Positions 1 to 7,712 of a DNA stretch of 64,000 bases are shown in pieces (position 1 is the first letter of the stretch; the number at the start of each line of letters is the position of its first letter). This DNA is from Scytonema millei VB511283. GTDB taxonomy: Bacteria; Cyanobacteriota; Cyanobacteriia; Cyanobacteriales; Chroococcidiopsidaceae. Location of the stretch: the NCBI RefSeq assembly GCF_000817735.3, contig NZ_JTJC03000004.1, positions 434,001 through 498,000 on the forward strand, in the 5' to 3' direction. Below the pieces are notes generated by a model that was not told the origin of the DNA, ran no database searches, and saw only the letters and a list, made by a program, of their open reading frames with translations. A program made the position numbers and the translations under genes.

Positions 1-3000
1 AAGCTATTATCTGATTGGTACAAAGCTGTTAGACAAAATAACCCTACAGCTAAAGTGCGGAGGATGTGACGTTTTTCCTTTTCGGTAGGCGATCGCAATG
101 TCGGATCGACTTGGACAACATATAGTAACGAACTACTCAATACCGAAACATACCACAAAGGATCGGTAAGTTGCCAATCTTGAATCAGTTGAATAATTGC
201 CCAGTCTGATAAAATAATACTTATATAACTGAGACGAATCTTATTTTCTACTCTTGCTAACCAAGCGTAAAAAGCAGCGACGATAAATAAGCCTTGAATT
301 GAAATTCCACTCAATGTAAGTAAGACAGTTACTCCTGGTAAAACAGTAGCAGAACGCTGCCAAGGTTGTCTCGACCATCCCCAAGTTTGCCAAGGTAACA
401 TATATAAAATATAGGCAAAAATACAAGCGATCGCGGCTGACCAATCTAGCAGTGCAGACAGAGGCAAAATTCGATTTAAGAGGTGGGCAATTGTAATTGT
501 TAATTGTATGACTGACAAATATACCCAAAAATGGCGATTCCGTCCTTGCCAAGCTGCATAAGCTGCTAACGTTGTCGCGATCGCTAGCCAAAGATTGCTA
601 CCAAAATTACTTAAATTTACTCCTAATGCTAGTAGGGAAAAAAGACTGCCAACTCCCCAGTGAATATTGGTAATTACGAGTAATTCTTGAGATGTAAGTC
701 TCCAATAGAATAGTAACCAGCGCGAACAGAAACGATATGTAATTGCGATCGCACAAGCTAGGGCTGATAGTAAGACTATGCCATCCCCTGCTTGCCCTCC
801 TTTGGATTGGATCAATTGATAAATTAAAAGTTCGTAAGCAGCAAAGGAAATCCCAAATACAGCTATAAATGTAACTGGTTTAAGCAGAGGTAAACGCCGT
901 CCAATACCAATTCCCACTAATGCGCCTGCTAGCGTGTAAAGTCCAGTGTAGGCAGTAAATGTATAGTGGGCAAAGAATAACCCTATAACGGCATATATAA
1001 GTGGAATAACGTGCCAACTAGAAAGGTAAGGCAAGGCAGAACGACGTAGCCACCAATCACCACCTAATTGCGTTGCTAGTCCTAATCCTAAATTAGCGAT
1101 CGCAATGTTGATGAAAGATGGTACAGTCCACCAAATAATACTAGCTACTACTAATTCTGTACCCCAAGTAATCCCGGAGAAACCTATATTTGTCGGTTGT
1201 TGCCAGTTACGATAAGTAATTGCCCCTGTGGTTATAACTGCTGCTAAAACTAGATATAAATCTTGGATTGAATAAACTTCTAGCCTACCTAAAGTTAGGA
1301 AAGTTAAATTAATTATACTCAGTGCGATTGCCCAACCATCTAATGCTGGGGCATAAATATCTGTAGGGGGACAAATTTCTGTAGGGGCGCACAGCTGTGC
1401 GCCCCTACGAGAACGTAACAACCACAACCCCCATAAAGCAACGCCAATCCATGTTGGCAACCAATTGAGGGGAACCCCCCAAATTTGCCACAGACAAGTT
1501 CCCACAAAACTCAAGCCAAATCCAACGGTTATTGCTGCGGCAAGTTGCGATCGCAATTTTTGCGTATTGAATAACATTAAACTGGTGGCAACTGCCGTAC
1601 TTATTAATAAAGGAGTTACCCTAGCTTCAGTTAAAATTTGGGCTAGAAGTAAAGCAACAACACTCAGCCAACTTGCTAATCTTGCTTGAGGAATGGTACG
1701 ACTACCGAGAAATGTGAGACAGGCGGGAGTTGCTAACCAAATTAATCCCCAATATGGATTCGATGTTATGAGTAAGGGATAACTCAATCCGGCTAAGACT
1801 AAACCGATATACCACGCACTACGTTGCCAGATTGGATGAGCGATCGCTAAACTACAACTCCACTCTGCTATCATGCCAATTAATAAAATGACTGCCCAAA
1901 ATCGAGCATCGAGATTGGGAAAACCCCAACCTATCCATGCATATACAGTTAATATTCCTGTTACATGCGTGAGATAAATTAACCATGCGGTGCGAGTTGG
2001 ACGCTGACGCAGGACAATGATTAAAGTAAGAGTAGAAGCTGATAGATAGAGCGATCGCACCAAGGGATTGAATAGACTAAATAAAGCAAGAATGCTTCCT
2101 AAAATCAATGCCATGCCTTCGGTATAGTTAGCTAAATTTGGTTGAGAGGCACGGCGGAGGCGCGAGGCGACAATTAAAGTAACAATAATATAAGGAAAAA
2201 GCGCTAGCCCAATCAGTTCTCCCGGGAATAAATAACCTCCGGCGATTTGAGTTGCAAAAGCGATAATTTGCTGTCTCCCTGCAATGGGAATCAACCGCCA
2301 CAGCAAACAATAAGTCTGCAATCCGACAAAAAATAGGGCGAGTAAATCCCATACTTGCCAAAGTCTTTGCAGACGATTTGCTAATAACCAGATACCTAAA
2401 ATACTAACTGCGATCGCTTGCCAAGGTGGTTCGACATTAACAGCGACTATCCAACCCAAGACTAATAACCCGATACCCGTGCGAGTCAATAGAGGTTCTA
2501 CCTGACGGCGAGTTAACCAACAAAGTACCCAGCCGCAAATCCCTAACGCCAGTCCAACTGCATTTATGGATACGCCTGCACGCAAGACTCCCCTACCCAA
2601 AAGCAGTAAGGTGGAAATAGCCAGAACAACGCCACTAATCCCTAAATCAATTAAACTTGCCTGACGCTTTTCTACCCGATGCCATAATACTCCTGCTGTC
2701 CCTACCGTACCGCTATAGATGGCAATGAGGGGGAACCCAGGTATTATCCAACCCAATTGCAGCCAACCCATTGCAACAGTATTCACTCTAATGGGTAATG
2801 CAGATTGCAGTAACGTCCAGGCGATCGCGGATAAACTTAAAATTGCGATCGCTCCTACTATTAATCCCAATCCATCCCACCACAACTGAAACCCATCGAT
2901 TGCCCAAAAGTTAACTGGGATTAGGGACAGGGTAGTGACTTGTAAAATCCTATTTGTCAAACTTAAATTCGGTCGTTGTCGCGTCCACCAGCAAGCAAGC

Positions 3001-3404
3001 CAAAATGCTAAGGTGTAGCCGAATAAAATGGCATATTGTCCGACTGAGGAAAAATTTTGCCACTGACTCGCAGCTAGTACCCCAGAGGATACGACTACCA
3101 TGAACACGCCGAGAAATAGCAGCCACACAACGCTAATTTCTTCCATCAGGGAAGACAAAATCCGGCTGAGTATGGGGGTGGGACGAGTTCTCGCTGGAAG
3201 CGTTTCTGCTTGTGGTGTAGTGATAAAGTCTGCTTGAGGAGATACTTCGGGTAAGGCACAAACTAGGTAAGTGCGGCAAATTCGGATAACTTGAGTTTCA
3301 GAAAGCAACCCCAGACGCAACCACAGATCTAATCCTTCTAACAACTGGGGTTGTGTAGCTGGTATTGTTAGTTTTATCTCGATTTGCTCTGGTTGTGAAG
3401 TCAT
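1..3404 (-). CDS. Giant polytopic membrane protein, DUF2157-like (partial, runs off the left edge)
   Basis: I read an uninterrupted frame from an ATG at 3404 down to base 3 (1134 codons) with no stop, so the 3' end lies outside the window. The first ~95 residues are soluble and look like a small helical cytosolic domain; from about residue 105 the protein is an almost continuous series of hydrophobic segments, probably 25 or more helices, rich in Trp. This architecture matches large cyanobacterial DUF2157-type membrane proteins of unknown function. An imperfect repeat unit is fused in frame near 1381-1408 (see finding). No enzyme motif is visible. The frame is certain from continuity; the family name is recognition from overall pattern and the function is unknown. 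Confidence 0.8.
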   Translation of the reverse strand, partial: MTSQPEQIEIKLTIPATQPQLLEGLDLWLRLGLLSETQVIRICRTYLVCALPEVSPQADFITTPQAETLPARTRPTPILSRILSSLMEEISVVWLLFLGVFMVVVSSGVLAASQWQNFSSVGQYAILFGYTLAFWLACWWTRQRPNLSLTNRILQVTTLSLIPVNFWAIDGFQLWWDGLGLIVGAIAILSLSAIAWTLLQSALPIRVNTVAMGWLQLGWIIPGFPLIAIYSGTVGTAGVLWHRVEKRQASLIDLGISGVVLAISTLLLLGRGVLRAGVSINAVGLALGICGWVLCWLTRRQVEPLLTRTGIGLLVLGWIVAVNVEPPWQAIAVSILGIWLLANRLQRLWQVWDLLALFFVGLQTYCLLWRLIPIAGRQQIIAFATQIAGGYLFPGELIGLALFPYIIVTLIVASRLRRASQPNLANYTEGMALILGSILALFSLFNPLVRSLYLSASTLTLIIVLRQRPTRTAWLIYLTHVTGILTVYAWIGWGFPNLDARFWAVILLIGMIAEWSCSLAIAHPIWQRSAWYIGLVLAGLSYPLLITSNPYWGLIWLATPACLTFLGSRTIPQARLASWLSVVALLLAQILTEARVTPLLISTAVATSLMLFNTQKLRSQLAAAITVGFGLSFVGTCLWQIWGVPLNWLPTWIGVALWGLWLLRSRRGAQLCAPTEICPPTDIYAPALDGWAIALSIINLTFLTLGRLEVYSIQDLYLVLAAVITTGAITYRNWQQPTNIGFSGITWGTELVVASIIWWTVPSFINIAIANLGLGLATQLGGDWWLRRSALPYLSSWHVIPLIYAVIGLFFAHYTFTAYTGLYTLAGALVGIGIGRRLPLLKPVTFIAVFGISFAAYELLIYQLIQSKGGQAGDGIVLLSALACAIAITYRFCSRWLLFYWRLTSQELLVITNIHWGVGSLFSLLALGVNLSNFGSNLWLAIATTLAAYAAWQGRNRHFWVYLSVIQLTITIAHLLNRILPLSALLDWSAAIACIFAYILYMLPWQTWGWSRQPWQRSATVLPGVTVLLTLSGISIQGLFIVAAFYAWLARVENKIRLSYISIILSDWAIIQLIQDWQLTDPLWYVSVLSSSLLYVVQVDPTLRSPTEKEKRHILRTLAVGLFCLTALYQSDNS
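1381..1408. repeat. GC-rich palindromic repeat (GTAGGGGCGCAC type), copy inside a CDS
   Basis: A 28-bp near-perfect palindrome GTAGGGGCGCAC...GTGCGCCCCTAC. Further copies lie at 48509-48537, 51840-51867 and 60758-60785, always between genes. Here it is translated in frame in the giant membrane protein as a hydrophilic insert containing RRGAQLCAPT, followed by two further short repeats of CCCCTACAGA type. Confidence 0.85.
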
Positions 3405-3477
3405 GGCTAGCTATCTCAGCGCATACCTCATCATGCCGATTGTAGGGAAATTTAACTCTCGGTAAATGTGCTACTTT

Positions 3478-3802
3478 TTAAGTTGGCGATCGAATGATAG
3501 TGTCGCGCATAGACGCGAAGCGGCTTCTCGTAGAGTAGATGCAAAGGCGCAAAGCCGAACTTCCGCTTTCACCTTTGACGACTTCTGCACCAATTAGATG
3601 TGCTAATCTTAGGGCTTCTGGTACGTGACCGCGATCGCTTAATCTTTGTACTACGGTGGCGATAACATCTGGATCTTCGCCGCAAACTTGAAAGAAGAAT
3701 GGCGGATATGCGTGAACTTTTGCGTCGGCGCACGAATGGCGCATCATCAAAACCGATAACGCGAATGGTGCGATCGCGTGCTAGTAATGTTTCTAGTTTC
3801 AC
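3478..3802 (-). pseudogene. DUF99 family protein remnant, internally deleted and frameshifted
   Basis: Two frames together give the two ends of a DUF99 protein. From a GTG at 3802 the frame encodes MKLETLLARDRTIRVIGFDD, the usual N-terminus of the family. It then shifts near 3735 into a second frame encoding YPPFFFQVCGEDPDVIATVV and PEALRLAHLIGAEVVKGESG, the usual C-terminus. The middle ~100 residues expected from the ~190-residue family are missing. The reading then runs into repeat DNA (3485-3556) instead of the normal stop after GESGxRA. I infer deletion plus frameshift, hence loss of function. Confidence 0.75.
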
Positions 3803-3906
3803 TGGGTTTGCTGTACTTCGTTTCTAGAATTATTGAAACGTAGAGATGCAAATGAATTATAAATGTGCGAAGCAATATATTTTCAGTATTAGACTACATC
3901 AAAAAA

Positions 3907-4220
3907 ATACCCAATTTTAGGACTCTATACCTAAACATTGCGAGTCGATCCACGATCGGAAATTAAACTCAGTTGTATACCCATAAAACGTGGATTATAC
4001 CTAAGCTTAATTGAGAAACTCTTTAAACGCGATCGAGTGAAGAGACATCCAGTAAATACCTAAAATCTGCGCTTTATACCCAAACTTAGAAAAATCAATA
4101 TTTCTACATTAGATTATCTCGTTATGATACCCAAATAGTTTAGTCTATACCTGATATCCTCTAGCGCTTGAATCTCTGTACTCTCGTCTGTATACCTAAA
4201 ATACGAAGTAAATACCCAAG
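3907..4220 (+). repeat. Array of five paired ATACCYAAA direct repeats (20-bp spacing)
   Basis: Ten copies of ATACCYAAA-like units start at 3907/3927, 3977/3997, 4056/4076, 4127/4147 and 4192/4212. Within every pair the units are in direct orientation and begin exactly 20 bp apart; pairs repeat every 65-79 bp, with unrelated AT-rich sequence between. In each of these five pairs one unit reads ATACCC and the other ATACCT. The last unit ends a few bases before the recombinase ATG at 4222. Candidate arm-type binding or recombination sites of that recombinase, or its operator. Four further pairs lie at 13.6-15.9 kb in the opposite orientation. Confidence 0.85.
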
Positions 4221-4221
4221 C

Positions 4222-5373
4222 ATGAAGGCAAGTAAAGGTTCGGTTGTTGTAGAAAGCTTTAAGGATAGGTTGAGACTGCGTTGGCGAGTTGCGGGGAAGC
4301 GGTATTGTTTATCTTTAGGATTGCCAGATACTCAAGAAAGTCGGATGTTGGCAGAGTTGAAGGCGCGTCAGATTGAGTTGGATGCAATTTCTGGAAATTT
4401 TGACGCAACTCTGACGAAATACAAACCCCAAAGCTTAACTGAAAAACCAGTCAATGAGGCGCAACTTCTCACTTGTGCCGAACTATTCCAACAGTTTATG
4501 GAATACAAAGCTCAGTCTTTACATCCCAGAAGTTTAGATCGCTACAAGACAACTCTGAAATACCTGCACCAGTTTTATTATCGGGAAGGTGAGAAGAGGA
4601 AGTTAATAGCCGAACAAAATGCGATCGCAATCTTACAGACTCATGCAGAACAATTCAATGCTTGGCTTCAGAGTAAGAACGCCGAACGCGCCAGGAAAGA
4701 ACGGCTGATTTTACTCAGTGCTTGCTGGAGTTGGGGAATGACGAAAGGTTTTGTAGAAATCAACCCCTGGAGAGATCTACAAAGACAGGTAGAATCAGCA
4801 CCCAAACAATCACTCAAGCCATTTACACAAGAGGAAGTTAAAGCGATTTTAGCTGCTTTCAAAACTCACCCTCAATACAGACACTATGCCGATTTTGTCG
4901 AATTTTTATTCTTGACTGGGATGCGAACTACTGAGGCGATCGCTTTACGTTGGATGCATATTACCTCCGACATGTCAAGTATGTGGATTGGAGAATCTAT
5001 TAGTCGGGGTGTCCCTCAGACAAATAAAGTTCGCTCTATTCCCTTAAATGACAGAATTAGATTATTGCTCCAAGCTAGAAAGCCTGAAAATTCTTTACTA
5101 GAAGATCTGATATTCCCTAGTCCTGAAGGATTGCCAATTGACGATCGCAATTTTCGCAATCGTGCTTGGGTGAAAATGTTAGAGTTGGCTGGTGTGGAAT
5201 ATCGCAAACCTTCCAATACAAGACACACGTTTATTTGTACGTGTTTGAGTGCGGGTATAAATCCGGCTGTGGTGGCTCAAATTACTGGTTGCGATCTGCA
5301 ATCCTTGAATCGCGATTATGCTGAATATATTCCGTCTGTGTTAATGTTGCCAGATGTGTTTGGTAATTGGTAA
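4222..5373 (+). CDS. Tyrosine recombinase with N-terminal arm-type DNA-binding domain
   Basis: A 383-residue site-specific recombinase. Residues 3-70 (KGSVVVESFKDRLRLRWRV and on) match the Arm-DNA-bind_2 / Min27-like integrase arm-binding domain; a SAM-like core-binding domain follows (about 85-190), then the catalytic domain. Catalytic residues: Arg235 (TGMRTTEA), Lys269, Arg334 (NTRHTF), Tyr366 (RDYAEY). The two catalytic His positions are Ser331 and Cys357, substitutions also met in phage-type integrases. I place the start at ATG 4222, since an upstream TTG at 4168 would run the frame through the repeat array. It is convergent with a second recombinase at 5467-6441. Phage or island integrase; the arm domain makes the adjacent repeated units natural candidate targets. 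Confidence 0.88.
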   Translation: MKASKGSVVVESFKDRLRLRWRVAGKRYCLSLGLPDTQESRMLAELKARQIELDAISGNFDATLTKYKPQSLTEKPVNEAQLLTCAELFQQFMEYKAQSLHPRSLDRYKTTLKYLHQFYYREGEKRKLIAEQNAIAILQTHAEQFNAWLQSKNAERARKERLILLSACWSWGMTKGFVEINPWRDLQRQVESAPKQSLKPFTQEEVKAILAAFKTHPQYRHYADFVEFLFLTGMRTTEAIALRWMHITSDMSSMWIGESISRGVPQTNKVRSIPLNDRIRLLLQARKPENSLLEDLIFPSPEGLPIDDRNFRNRAWVKMLELAGVEYRKPSNTRHTFICTCLSAGINPAVVAQITGCDLQSLNRDYAEYIPSVLMLPDVFGNW

Positions 5374-5402
5374 TTGGTTGTTGGTGATTCTATTTCGATA
5401 AT

Positions 5403-5470
5403 GTACGGGCGGGTTTTGTACGACGATTTCCTGTTGGGGTTGTGAATCTATCTGCTAAACCCGCCCCTAC
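5403..5470. repeat. MITE-like hairpin repeat with GTACGGGCGGGTTT termini
   Basis: 68-bp element beginning GTACGGGCGGGTTT and ending AAACCCGCCCCTAC, i.e. with inverted ends around a ~40-bp variable centre. Sister copies: 35683-35745, 38634-38701, 50361-50426. Its right end supplies the stop codon (TAG on the minus strand, 5467-5469) of the recombinase next to it. Confidence 0.8.
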
Positions 5471-6441
5471 GATTCTCCTTCAACCATTGCTGCTAATAAT
5501 CCCGTGACTTCGGCTTGGTGATTTTGGCGATTGTCGTCGTAAACCATTAATGTATCTAATCTGGCATGACGAGACAATTTCTGTACCATGCGAACGTTTC
5601 CACCTGTTGCATCCAAAGCAGCTGTAATTCCAGAATGTCTGACTCTGTGGGGACTGAGGCGTTTTTTCAATCCTGCTGTTTCTGCCATTGCCTGTACGAT
5701 CTTATATATAGCAGTACCAGTGAGACGATGACCGTAACTAGCGCGATCGAGTGCGATAAATAATGGTTCGTTACGCTTAGCTTTACCGCGCTCGCACAAC
5801 CAATCTTGCAATGCTGCTACTGTAGACTCAGATAAACTAATTGTCTCAGCTTGAGTGCCTCGACCTTTACCATATATAGTTAGCGATCGCGCCTCTGAAT
5901 CGAAGTCACTTACATTCGCTTTAACTAATTCTCCGCGTCTCAAGGCGTTATCCCACAGCAATCGTAATATGGCATAATCGCGTTTACCTTTAAGCGTGTT
6001 GCGATCGACAATATCTAGTACCTGACGATATGCTTCTAAACTCACTCCACTTGTATCGCGATAAGCCTTGACTTTCTCTCCCGCAATGTCATCCAAACTG
6101 TAGTCGCACATCCCAATTTGACGCGCGTAGTTAACTAAAGATTTTATTGCTGCTAATCGACGGTTGATTGTTGCTTCCGATAAATTGCGATCGATCAGAA
6201 CTGCCTTATATTTAAGTACTAAGGCTGTCGCATTAAATCGAGAAAGTTGGAGAAATTCGGCAATTAAATTGCGATCTGGTTCAACTCCTGCCATCGTGAC
6301 AAAAAAATCTTTTAAATCTTTAGCATAGGCGCGTCGAGTATTTTCGCTACGCTTATTCGCTAATAAATTTCCCAAAATGTCTTCTTGGGTTTGGATGTTG
6401 AAACTCGATTTAGGGGATGTCAGCCGACTTAATTGGCTCAT
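5467..6441 (-). CDS. XerC/D-like tyrosine recombinase
   Basis: 324 residues with an N-terminal SAM-like core-binding domain (about 18-110) and a complete catalytic domain: Arg168 (ALRRGEL), Lys192 (YGKGRG), His265 and Arg268 (HRVRHSG), His292 (RHARLDT) and nucleophile Tyr301 (LMVYDD). All six canonical residues are present, unlike its neighbour. It carries no arm-binding domain. Whether it is the chromosome-dimer resolvase or an element-borne integrase cannot be told; the flanking second integrase, pseudogene and toxin modules favour a mobile-element role. Its stop codon comes from a repeat element that overlaps the gene end. Confidence 0.85.
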   Translation of the reverse strand: MSQLSRLTSPKSSFNIQTQEDILGNLLANKRSENTRRAYAKDLKDFFVTMAGVEPDRNLIAEFLQLSRFNATALVLKYKAVLIDRNLSEATINRRLAAIKSLVNYARQIGMCDYSLDDIAGEKVKAYRDTSGVSLEAYRQVLDIVDRNTLKGKRDYAILRLLWDNALRRGELVKANVSDFDSEARSLTIYGKGRGTQAETISLSESTVAALQDWLCERGKAKRNEPLFIALDRASYGHRLTGTAIYKIVQAMAETAGLKKRLSPHRVRHSGITAALDATGGNVRMVQKLSRHARLDTLMVYDDNRQNHQAEVTGLLAAMVEGES

Positions 6442-6523
6442 GGTTACGATAATGCGCCTTTCCGCAACCTACTATAACCTTGATATATCAATATGTCTAG
6501 GGTTTTAGCAGCGAAAGCCCGTG

Positions 6524-7081
6524 TTAATAGCTCATACCTATGAGGCGCTCAACTTGAACGGATACATCAGGAAAGGCTAGAGGGGTAATAGTACCTGTAG
6601 TTAGTGTGAGTTCGGTTTTGTATTGTCCCTTTTCAAGGTCGCGAAATACTTGTAACTGTTTATATTTGAGGTTAACAACCCAATATTCAATAATGCCTGC
6701 TTCTGCGTAGATATCTTTTTTTTCACCTAAATCTTTATTTAAGGTGGCATTAGAGAATTCGATAATCCAGAAAATATCTTCAGGATAAGGATGGTGTTCT
6801 AGGTAAACTTCACCTAAAGGTTTGACAATAGCAATATCGGGGGCAGGTTCGGAATTATTAGGCAGAGTTACAGGTTTAGCATCGCGGATTTTTGCCCGTT
6901 CGCCAAGTAGAGTGCGGAGATAATCGGCAGCTTCTGTGTTGTAGTAGGCGTGGGGTTCTCGTTCTGGGGGCATCACAATCAGGTCGCCACGCAATAGTTC
7001 TATAGGCTGGTCGTCAAAAATGCCTGCCTCTATTGCTCGGTGATATCGTTCAATTGTCCATTTATAGGTAGTTACAGTCAT
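6524..7081 (-). CDS. Uma2 family (DUF820) putative restriction endonuclease-fold protein
   Basis: 185 residues from ATG 7081. It fits the Uma2/DUF820 family, which has a PD-(D/E)XK nuclease fold and is heavily expanded in cyanobacteria. Visible core: EPAPDIAIVKP, then WIIEFSNATLNKDLGEKK, then YAEAGIIEYWVVN, i.e. the conserved Asp, Glu and Lys of the fold and the following helix-strand. Physiological role is unknown for the family; nuclease activity is inferred from the fold. Two more members lie at 9871-11170, on either side of the caspase operon. Confidence 0.85.
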   Translation of the reverse strand: MTVTTYKWTIERYHRAIEAGIFDDQPIELLRGDLIVMPPEREPHAYYNTEAADYLRTLLGERAKIRDAKPVTLPNNSEPAPDIAIVKPLGEVYLEHHPYPEDIFWIIEFSNATLNKDLGEKKDIYAEAGIIEYWVVNLKYKQLQVFRDLEKGQYKTELTLTTGTITPLAFPDVSVQVERLIGMSY

Positions 7082-7316
7082 GACACTCGATCTAAGTTTT
7101 GTTCTACCGTTTAGACAACAGGGTTAGTTTGATTTTAGTGTAGTAGGCAGGTTTTTCGAGTCGCTCAACTTGTAAACGTGCGGAATCTCAATGTTTTGTC
7201 TTGTAGATGGCTAGTGGTAAATTGAATTACAGCATCACCACACACTTAAAAACATATATTTGCTGGGCTAAGCTGCTAATCGTGAATTGCAGAATAACAG
7301 TTTTTCAGGGGCTAGA

Positions 7317-7712
7317 ATGACAAACGAAACTACGATTCAATTTACTTTTGGGCTTGACAATCTAGAATTAGAAGATGACGAGCGGCAAAAGTTTGCTCAG
7401 AGGTTATTGCCCGAACTGCGTAGCCTTGATGAAGTCATAAGAGCTGACAGAGCTGAAAATTTAGATCCCGAAGCAGGTAGTAAGGGGTTTGCTACTCTAG
7501 TAGGGTTGCTGCAAGCAGAAGTCGGTTTTAAAAGCATTAAAGCTTTTGTAGGCTTTTTAGGCGATCGCTTAGCAGATAAACCAGTTAAGGTAAAAGTTAA
7601 GGTGGGTGACAAAGAGGCTGAAATTGAAGCTAAAAGTCGTCAAGAATTAGCAGAGCTTGAGAAAATAGCCCTAAATCTGATTGCGGCAATGGGTGGAGGA
7701 TCGGGTGTCTAA
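7317..7712 (+). CDS. Small partner protein of the caspase/FGE gene (unknown function)
   Basis: 131 residues from ATG 7317, preceded by CAGGGG; an in-frame TTG at 7287 is possible but less likely. The protein has an acidic N-terminal half (LELEDDERQKFAQRLLPEL), a central helical GSKGFATLVGLLQAEVGFKS segment and a charged strand stretch KVKVKVGDKEAEIEAKSRQ. I do not recognise a named domain. Genes of this size and composition sit directly upstream of CHAT or caspase effector genes in cyanobacterial conflict operons. Its stop overlaps the GTG start of the next gene by 8 nt, so the two are translationally coupled. Suggested role (inference): regulator or adaptor of the protease. Confidence 0.65.
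   Translation: MTNETTIQFTFGLDNLELEDDERQKFAQRLLPELRSLDEVIRADRAENLDPEAGSKGFATLVGLLQAEVGFKSIKAFVGFLGDRLADKPVKVKVKVGDKEAEIEAKSRQELAELEKIALNLIAAMGGGSGV

Noticed and set aside
241-2361. Short ORFs on both strands in the first 2.4 kb
   Set aside because: Out-of-frame shadows of the long minus-strand membrane protein frame that is open from 3404 to the edge.
3907-4220. CRISPR-like periodic array
   Set aside because: Repeats are degenerate 9-bp word pairs, not a conserved 23-40 bp repeat, spacers vary from about 36 to 50 bp and no cas gene is near.
4168-4221. Upstream TTG start for the arm-domain recombinase
   Set aside because: It would translate two ATACCYAAA units; ATG 4222 fits the arm-domain N-terminus.
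7681-7704. TTG start for the caspase gene
   Set aside because: GTG 7705 has the ribosome site and the coupling overlap.
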